Assembly: GCF_017562075.2 (NCBI RefSeq)
Contig: NC_054081.1
Span: 4,708,565 to 4,772,564 of the forward strand
Source: Anopheles merus
Lineage: Eukaryota; Arthropoda; Insecta; Diptera; Culicidae
Reading direction: 5' to 3'
Length of the DNA: 64,000 bases
The position numbers and the translations under genes are program-made. A model generated the notes under the pieces. It saw only the letters and a list, made by a program, of their open reading frames with translations, was not told the DNA's origin and made no database searches. This document shows positions 57,201-64,000 of the stretch, piece by piece (the stretch's first letter is position 1; each line of letters starts with the position of its first letter).

Positions 57201-59483
57201 TCCGATCGTCCGAGCAACTACAAATGGGGTGGGGGGGTGGGGGGGCGAGTTGGCCGCTTACGTCGTGTATGTTAATCAAACACGCCACCACCGATTGGCG
57301 GTTGGACGACCCGGCCAATGGACTAAGCCGCCCGCCTCAGGGGGTTGCCCGCTTTATGTCATCCAACTCTCCCCCCCCCCCCCCCCTCCATGCCAGGAGT
57401 AATCGGGGCCAGTATCCTCATCAATTGCCTGCTCGTCCCAGGAGAAAGGCGTTATGATGTGTGTGTGTGTTTTAAACTTAAGTGTGTTGTGTGTTGGGCA
57501 TCACGCCATCATCGTTAATTGGATGCTCCAAAACAGTGCCATCGAGAAACGAGTTGATCCCGACTTGATGATAGTGCGCAGCAGTGAGCAGTGCTCTCTG
57601 GAGCCAACGACTTCGATCCAACTCCGGCTATTGTTAGTTCCGTCCGGAGTCGAAGTCGTATGAAGTCGTCCGGAGTCATCCCGAGTAGTTTGGAGGAGTC
57701 TAAAATCGTTCGGAGTTGTCCGGAGTCGTCGCGGAGTTACCCGGAGTCGAAGTTGGTGGAATTCAGATTCGTCCAGAGTCGCCCGGAGTCGTCCGGTGCA
57801 ATGTGCTTGTGATCAGGGATTTTGTTTCGATTTTTTTTATTTCGTCTTTATCTTTGGGCATGCACTTCGTATGCAGGCCTTTGTTTTGAAGGTTCCGTGG
57901 GATTCCGGATGACTCTTGATGTCTCCGGACGACTCTAGACGACTCCGGACAACTCTGGACGACTTCGGAAGACTCTGGAGACTACGGACAACTCTGACAC
58001 CGGACAACTCCGGACGTATAGGAACGTCTCTGGACGACTCCGGGAAATTCCGAGCGACTCTGGACGACTCCTGAGGACTCCGAACGTCTTCAACGTCTCC
58101 AATTTCGGACGCCTCCGGATAATGCTCCGAAATTGTTGGAGTCGAATCGGAGTCAACTCCGAAGTTTTGCCAACTAAACCCACCACTAGTGTGCAGTACT
58201 TCATGCAAGTAACCTCTTCTCCGCCCAGAGACATCTTCGACAATCCCGGGGCAGCAAGCGACGAGTCTTTCGTTTGTTGTGTTTGTTCGGGACGGCACCC
58301 TCTGGGTGAGCCAACTGGGGCAAGCGTAGTTAGTAGGCCACCACACTCAAAAAGGCGGCAAACTGCCCCATAACGGTGCCTTCTGGAGCGGCCTGGTGGA
58401 ACCGGTTTTACACCCGGGACAACCGCGCTCGTTGACAAAACCGGATCTTTCTTTTTTTTTGTTGTTGCTCCTTTGCTTTCGCCTTGACCGCTGGCAGCTG
58501 GCCTCGGCACTGACCTACTCGGTGCGGTGACCCAATTTTGGTCCTGCTGCAGCCCGCTCGGAACTGCTCTTGGCGTTCCTGCTTGAGGGGAGACTTCGGT
58601 TGCAAGCGGGTTCGTCGCTTGGTCAACTGGATGCAGCGGGCGCTTCCGGGCCGGATGTGTGTCATGTGCCCGCCCGCCCCGGGGGCCCTGAACCGGTAGA
58701 CTAAAGTATGCCATCCAGTCAGTATGTGTGCCATCGCATTCTTCACTCCTGCTTCCTGCTTCCTTTTTTCTGTTGCTCGCTCGTGCTGAACTACTAAAAC
58801 TAATCCACATGACTGTTTTTGTTTGTTTTGTTTTTGTTGTTGCTGCACCCAGAACTACAAGGACAAGGAGGCGGGTAAGGTGGTCGTGTACAGCACCAGC
58901 ATGGGCATCGTGCGGGAAACGTACACCAAGTGCGCGAACGTGAAGCAGATCCTGCGCACGCTGCTGGTCAAGTTCGAGGAGCGGGACATCTTCATGAGCA
59001 GCGAGTACCAGCAGGAGATCCGGGAGCGGATGCAGTCGGACACGATCAACATACCGCAGGTGTTTGTGGACGGTCAGCACATCGGGGTAAGTTTCAGCCG
59101 AGGGCGGAGGGAGCTATGGCAAACCGCAATGTTGCTAACGTCACTAAACTCCCCGCAGGACGCCGAATGTATCGAGCGGCTGAACGAGAGCGGCGAGCTG
59201 CGCAAAATGCTGAAACCGTACAAGGTAACGCGTCGTAGCGTTGCGTAACGCGCCCCAAGAACGCAAAGCTAACGGTGCCTCTTCTTCTCTTTTCCGCCGC
59301 TTGTTTCAGTGTCTGGAGTCGCCGTACATGTGCAAGGTGTGCGGCGGGTACCGGTTGCTGCCGTGCCCGTCCTGCGGCGGCTCGAAGAAGTCGATCCACC
59401 GGAACCACTTCACCGCCGAATTCGTCGCCCTCAAGTGCATGAACTGTGACGAGGTCGGGCTGGTCAAGTGTCACAACTGCTGA
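54216..59483 (+). CDS. Glutaredoxin-domain cysteine-rich protein (GRXCR family)
   Basis: Relative of vertebrate GRXCR1, an actin-bundle protein of sensory hair cells, and of Drosophila CG31559/CG12206. Exons 54216-56477, 58853-59086, 59159-59224 and 59310-59483 (stop TGA) sum to 912 codons, with all junctions canonical and phase 0. The ATG at 54216 is the first in frame. The first 750 residues are low-complexity, with Ser, Pro, Gln, Asp/Glu and His runs. Conservation begins near VRGVKNRVRNGIATFLQMQQ. A glutaredoxin-like domain follows (about 762-845). Its usual active-site Cys position reads YSTSMGIVRETYTKC, so the CxxC pair is absent. The zinc-finger-like tail has CKVC (862-865), CPSC (873-876), CMNC (897-900) and CHNC (908-911). 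Intron 1 (2375 bases) holds a foldback element and three GGGTTCGTCGCTTG motifs. A redox-active role is unlikely. A structural role is more likely. Confidence 0.93.
56495..56511 (+). promoter_or_regulatory. Recurrent motif GCGGGTTCGTCGCTTGC, copy 3
   Basis: An exact 17-base copy that begins 18 bases after the first splice donor of the GRXCR gene. It is the first of three copies in this intron. Orientation matches the gene and the other copies. Function unknown. Confidence 0.5.
56836..56850 (+). promoter_or_regulatory. Recurrent motif GGGTTCGTCGCTTGC, copy 4
   Basis: A 15-base exact core match inside GRXCR intron 1, preceded by GTG instead of GC. A G-rich stretch precedes it. Same orientation as the others. 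Confidence 0.45.
57584..58190 (+). mobile_element. Foldback element, copy B, inside GRXCR intron 1
   Basis: It starts with GTGCTCTCTGGAGCC and the CTATTGTTAGT segment, then tandem CGGAGTCGTCCGGAGT repeats to about 57795. A roughly 95-bp centre follows (CTTGTGATCAGG ... GCAGGCCTTTGTTTT). Then come complementary GGACGACTCTGG repeats to about 58110, and an end with CCGAAATTGTTGGAGTCG that finishes near CACTAGTG. The order and centre are the same as in the copy at 31905-32679. No open frame. Confidence 0.75.
58606..58621 (+). promoter_or_regulatory. Recurrent motif GCGGGTTCGTCGCTTG, copy 5
   Basis: A 16-base exact match (the final C is G) in GRXCR intron 1, about 230 bases before the second coding exon. 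It is the third copy in this intron and the fifth in the window, in the same orientation as all the others. Confidence 0.5.
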
Positions 59484-61310
59484 GCGGGGGGGTTTTTTTT
59501 TTGGGAGGTGTTACAATTTTATCAGTACCACATTACACACACACACATACACAGAGAGGGAGCCTCCTAACTAAGCAGGTCGACGAACGAGCTGAGCAGG
59601 GTAAACGGAGGACAGTGGCAGAGTCAGAGTATGATAGTAGCTAAGGAGAAGCTTCATTTTTTAGGTGCGCGCGTGTGTCTGTGTGTGTGTGAGTGGGTTT
59701 ATTTTTGATAGACACGCATGACCACGTCGGGCTGGAAGGAGCCGAACAACAGGAAAAATGGACGCGGTTCCCCTTATTTCGTTACTTAGTAGTTTGTCAT
59801 CTAGCATGTATCGGGTTTTGTTCGTTAAGTGATTAGTGTGTCCCTGGTGTACTTCCTTCTTTTCTTTCCTCTTTCTCCACACACACAGACACATGCACAA
59901 ATACACATATTATTAAAAGAATATTTTGTGCGCCCAAAAAAGCGACAGTCAGTTAGCTTTCTTCCATTCTCCTATAGTCACCACGTGGTAGGCACATTAT
60001 TTAAGCAAATATAACTTTTTTATTATTTTACATAGACACACACACACACACATACATACACATATTAGTAAGGTGCAAGAACCCCATTCATCCTCAAATA
60101 GCAGCTTTAGTTCTGTGTTTTTTTTTCTGCTACCTTTTCTGTATATCTATGCAACACACACAAACAAAACGGGAAGGGGCCGGCAAGCGTTTATTGTACA
60201 TAGTGATAATCCGTACTGCTACTACTAGCATCACTAGCTGTGTTGTTGTTGTTGTTTTTTTTGCTCAAACGTAATGTAATCCGACTTATCGACTTTCATT
60301 CTAGACCGCATTATCTTAATCATTATCTTAATACTCCTTCCCCCCTTTTTTTTGATGGCCGTAAATACAACGGTTGCTGCGCTGCCCACTGCCCCGGAAG
60401 CCAGTCGTGACCAGGCTATTTGTGTGACGTGGAGGAACTAGATAGGGTGTGATAGATAGAGGAAGAGAGAGAGAGAGAGAGAGATAGGGAAAAAGGAGAA
60501 GGAGATAATCATTTAAAAAAAGGATACACAGGTGGATACAGCCCGAGGTGGTGCTGGCCTGCGAAATGGTACCTATTGCTCGGAAAAATATATTCCTAAA
60601 CAAGCAAAACAACAAGCGGGGCTGGCGTCCAAATTCATTCAATCGATCTCACACCCAAAAAAAACTACGAAACGGAGCACTGCTGTCTCCTGGTTTGACG
60701 ATGACATTTTACACCCTTTTTTCTGTGGTGACTAGCCGGTGACACTTACATTTAGCACACACACATTTTTTCTTATCTTTATAGAACGATAAGATATACG
60801 ATTTATGTGTGTGTGTGTGTGCGTGTGTGCGCTAACCTTTTACTCTATCAATAATTACGATAACAGTTCACCCAATTTGTGTCGATGCTTTAAAATGCTA
60901 CCTCGGAAGTTGATAAGCATCGGCAGTAAAGGTTGGCGGGATGGACACAAAAAGAGACGTTATACAACAACGCCTCTTCTGAAGGCTGACCGGCGGCAGC
61001 GGCGGTTGTGATTGGTGAAGTGTGGTAGTGACAACACTCTCCTCTTTTTTATTTACACACCTGATTCATCATGATGAGGAAGTGTGTGTGTGGTGGTGGT
61101 GGCGGTGTGATGATATGTACACGCACAAAGAGTGCCGCTGCGGCAGCTTTTAGCAGGCGTCAATCAATGTTAATATATATTTACATTATCTTTCCTTCAA
61201 TGCCACTCACCCCACACGGTGGTTTTGTTATTTTGGTCTTTTCCGTAACAAGACTTATTTTTGAATCAAATCGTAATCATGTATAGAGTCATTAAAAGAA
61301 TTCAACCACA
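59484..61310 (+). other. Probable 3' untranslated region and flank of the GRXCR gene
   Basis: AT-rich DNA with CA/GT and AG tracts (60460-60486 and 60806-60830) and no coding frame. Polyadenylation words are unclear; ATTAAA near 61291 and AATAAA near 61998 are candidates. Confidence 0.4.
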
Positions 61311-61317
61311 AGCCTTT

Positions 61318-61390
61318 TCTGAGATTTGAACCGAGTCTCGACGTTGTGGTAGCCAACGCGTTCACCATTAGACCAGCAAGTCAGCACGGA
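61318..61390 (-). pseudogene. tRNA-like pol III sequence, probably a tRNA pseudogene or SINE head
   Basis: On the minus strand an A-box-like TGGTCTAATGG is followed by a perfect five-pair arm (CGTTG ... CAACG), and 34 bases further by the B-box-like GGTTCAAATCT. The spacing is that of a tRNA. However, the 5' and 3' acceptor segments (GACTTGC and AAAAGGC) do not pair, the T stem has a mismatch, and the residue before the would-be anticodon is C instead of U. It is therefore not a working tRNA. Confidence 0.5.
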
Positions 61391-61399
61391 AGCGTCCCG

Positions 61400-63225
61400 G
61401 CTGTAGTGTGCTTTTGTTGTCCTCGTACGGAAACGATCAGGGCAAGTGATACACATCTGTATCTTGTATTTGTTGCGCGTTCATTGCAAAAGTATGTTTA
61501 TGGAAAAAGAGAACAGCGTTTTTAACTACACTTTCTTGTGAATGCTTAACAGCATTATCGTTTTGTGATTATATTTTAAGACGAAAGCAAAATGGTTGAA
61601 AGCGAACTTTTGGCTACCCTTTATTTCTTCTTTTTCCTTTTCTCCTGCATCGCCTTCTTCTTCACATACCACATTTGCCAATCCGTCGCCAACCGGTCAA
61701 TGTAATTCGGGATGATGGTGAGGTGTGCTGCCGCCTATGCGACCGCGCTGGAAAGTGTGGAAAGCGTGAGCGCACAGTTGGGCGCAGGAGCTGGGCTGGC
61801 ACCGGTGCTCAAGGTTGCCACGGAAAACGGTGGCACCCACCAATAACAACAACAACAACAACCCCCCCCCCCACCCCCACGAAAGCGATCGCTAGCGAAA
61901 GCACCAACGGCCGCCGCCCCACAGTGAAAACTAACGCCCGAAAAGTTAATCGAACTGTAACTGTACCCTTTTCCGTTTCTGCTTGATTGCAAATCATAAT
62001 AAAATTAGCGGCGTGAAACAGTTTAAATTTTATTGCTTTCAGAAATCAGCCTGCTGGCTGTTACTTCCCACCGGTTGGAGAGGTGCGTTGCCCCTTTTTG
62101 GGGCGGAGGGTTTAGCGCCCCTGGGCCGACGTGCATACAAGCGCGACGGGGCTTTGCGCTCGATCGCAAAATCAAGCTCTTTCCAGCGTGGCTGCATTGC
62201 ATTGCCGAAGCGGCCAAGGGATCGAGGGGGGGGGGGGTTCTTCGTGCAGCGATAGGGAATAGTAGTGGTGTAGTGTGCGCACGAAGCCACTAGCTCCAGG
62301 TGTGTCGGACTTGGTTGGGGTTGCACGGTTGAGAAATAGTGAATGGTTGGTATTACTGAGGTGTTAAGGAAAATGTTTTGGCAACATTCTTTGAATACAC
62401 ATTATACTGCGTAAAAAGTAGTTGATATTAATATAATAACACCTTTTGCTTAAGTCATGCGAAATCGCATAATACATCGTGCGCAACTTGCTACATAAAA
62501 ACCCCAAATGGCAGTTACGCCATAAAAAAGAAAGAAAATATGAAATTGTCCAATGAAATGAAAAAAAAAAATAAAAAAGCACAACTAGTATTCCCCTAGA
62601 TACGTGGTACCTCCTATACGCTAACTCGTAGGTACGGAGGATTTCAAAATTTGACATTCTTTTGAGCTAATTGTAATAATTTAATAAACCGTTTGTTAAA
62701 ATACAACATCCAAAATAAATACTACAAAATTGAAATCTTCGACCAGAAACATGTCAAATGATTAATTTAGACGCTAAAACCTACCACTTCAAGTAAAATT
62801 GCAAGATAAATATTTATATTTTTTTGGCTGAAAATTGTTGGACCCTATCTCCGATTAGATAGATTCTATTTTCTATTTTCAAAATATTTGTTTACCCTTT
62901 TTTCAATTAATGAATTTCTACTCTCCATCTGTTTGCTCTTCAAAACTATCTCTTTCCCATCCGTATGCTAATATTATAATAACTAATACGCTATCATTAA
63001 AACAGGTATACATCAAACGTAAAGAGTCCTAAGGAGTGTTCTAAAGACGACTGAACTGAAATTTATATAATCTTTTAACCCCATGAGTAGGAACTGTTGA
63101 TTTTTCTTGAGGCACATTCATCACGGGAGCCTTCTTCAGCAATAACTCTTTGGTGTAACATCCATTTTTCGGTTAAGGGTTGCCTGTACCACTATAATGG
63201 GTCTGCTTATAAATGAATTATTCGT
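61400..63225. other. No gene seen
   Basis: AT-rich DNA with a GC-rich island at 61680-62330. A CAA run precedes a C run at about 61860. Open frames near 61675-62330 are overlapping and unrecognisable. Confidence 0.5.
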
Positions 63226-63229
63226 TTAT

Positions 63230-63360
63230 CAGCAGGGTAAATAGCAAGATAGTTAGAAAGATTAAGGGGACGGTCCATACGGGATTTGAACTCATAAAGT
63301 GCATGTAGTTAAGTCCTGTGAGTTGACGACTGTACAATGAGTACTGTACCCTGAGGTATC
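63230..63360 (-). mobile_element. tRNA-derived SINE-like repeat, copy 2 (diverged)
   Basis: On the minus strand it shares CGTCAACTC, then CATGC, then a B-box-like GAGTTCAAATCCC, then ATGGACCGTCCCC and CTAACTATCTTGCTAT with the copy at 40876-41010. The order is the same, with lower identity. Confidence 0.45.
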
Positions 63361-63469
63361 CCAAATAGTGATAGATGATTATAACGCATCTAACTACAAA
63401 TCCTACATGCGCTTGCTGTTCTACGCCGATTAGACTTCATGACATCGGGCACTAGAAATGCTTCGGTGA

Positions 63470-63600
63470 AATGAATTGATTTACAACAACAATTGATTTA
63501 CAACAACAATCGACTTACGCGGATTTTCGAGTCACGCGGATTCGTCGGGAACGCAGAAACCGCGTAACTCGGAAGCAGACTGTATTTTAGAATCGTTCCT
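63470..63600. repeat. Short direct and inverted repeats near the window end
   Basis: TTGATTTACAACAACAA occurs twice in tandem at 63478-63513. It is followed by related words CTTACGCGGATTTTCGAG and GTCACGCGGATTCGTCGG, and by the inverse GAAACCGCGTAACTCGG. This resembles the end of a small non-autonomous element, but I cannot define both boundaries. Confidence 0.3.
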
Positions 63601-63700
63601 CACGGTGTATTCAAGTATTTTTTTTAAACAAATGGGTTTATAAAAAACTTCGTGACCGTGTCCGGAAAACTACCGAAAAAACCCTTTATAGCCATGAAGT

Positions 63701-63719
63701 GATAGAGATAGAGAGAGAT

Positions 63720-63789
<70 letters not shown>
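63701..63789. repeat. (AG)n microsatellite
   Basis: AG-rich run of about 89 bases, with ATAG and AAAG interruptions in its first third and a GGG break in the middle. The last 200 bases of the window hold nothing I can name. Confidence 0.85.
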
Positions 63790-63791
<2 letters not shown>

Positions 63792-64000
63792 TTGAAGTGG
63801 TTGTAATTAGCTGTACTCTGAAAGGACCACTCACGCCACTCAAATATAATGTCATACAAGTTACTCGATAACGCCATAAAACGCATGGGTTAATGTCAGT
63901 CTCGCCCTGGAATCAATTGTAATTAAATCATAATACATCACAAAAAAGGTAATAACCAGAAAATAACTAGTTATTTTTCTGTTTATATATTGATTTATTT

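Noticed and set aside
1..64000. Repeat arrays as CRISPR or as bacterial elements
   Set aside because: The repeats have no spacer structure, and the window is clearly eukaryotic with spliced insect genes.

Overview
This window is nuclear DNA from an insect, and almost certainly a mosquito of the genus Anopheles. It holds intron-containing genes with GT-AG introns and strong G/C preference at third codon positions, one gene that reads as the ionotropic receptor Ir93a, tRNA-derived SINE-like repeats, and very many CA/GT, AG/CT and CAG microsatellites in AT-rich DNA. I recall the Anopheles gambiae Ir93a orthologue as X-linked, which would fit the microsatellite density, but I cannot verify this here. 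No bacterial, viral or CRISPR-like feature is visible.

Layout. Positions 1-23,290 contain no protein gene I can support. They are AT-rich stretches (1.6-5 kb, 20-21 kb), GC-rich microsatellite-loaded stretches that look like promoters or 5' non-coding exons of a gene lying outside the window (5-9 kb, 10.8-12.7 kb, 17-20 kb), a diverged satellite-like array (12.8-14.2 kb), a decayed non-LTR retrotransposon RNase H fragment (15.9-16.3 kb), a MITE (20.8-21.1 kb) and foldback-type repeats. Five genes are dense enough in evidence to model exon by exon, plus one orphan: (1) a secreted proline-rich protein, + strand, 23,384-26,169; (2) Ir93a, - strand, 17 exons, 33,100-27,898, summing to exactly 878 codons; (3) a Golgi GT31 beta-1,3-glycosyltransferase, - strand, 37,414-35,896; (4) the tiny mitochondrial ATP synthase epsilon subunit (stunted), + strand, 45,206-46,187; (5) a DNAJC1-type ER J-protein with two SANT domains, + strand, 48,531-50,290; (6) a glutaredoxin-domain cysteine-rich protein (GRXCR family), + strand, 54,216-59,483. 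These genes do not form a pathway. They are neighbours with separate housekeeping, sensory and secretory roles.

The most unusual signals are in non-coding DNA. A 14-17 base motif, GCGGGTTCGTCGCTTGC, occurs five times, always on the + strand, with unrelated flanks; three copies lie in one intron of the GRXCR gene. Several foldback elements with arms made of GGAGTCGTCC-like repeats lie in introns and intergenic DNA. A 154-bp inverted repeat (about 91% arm identity by eye) lies just after the GT31 stop codon, and a 1.8-kb foldback-like element abuts that gene's 5' intron acceptor. Ir93a appears to use one GC-AG intron and one weak GT donor, both required by the reading frame.
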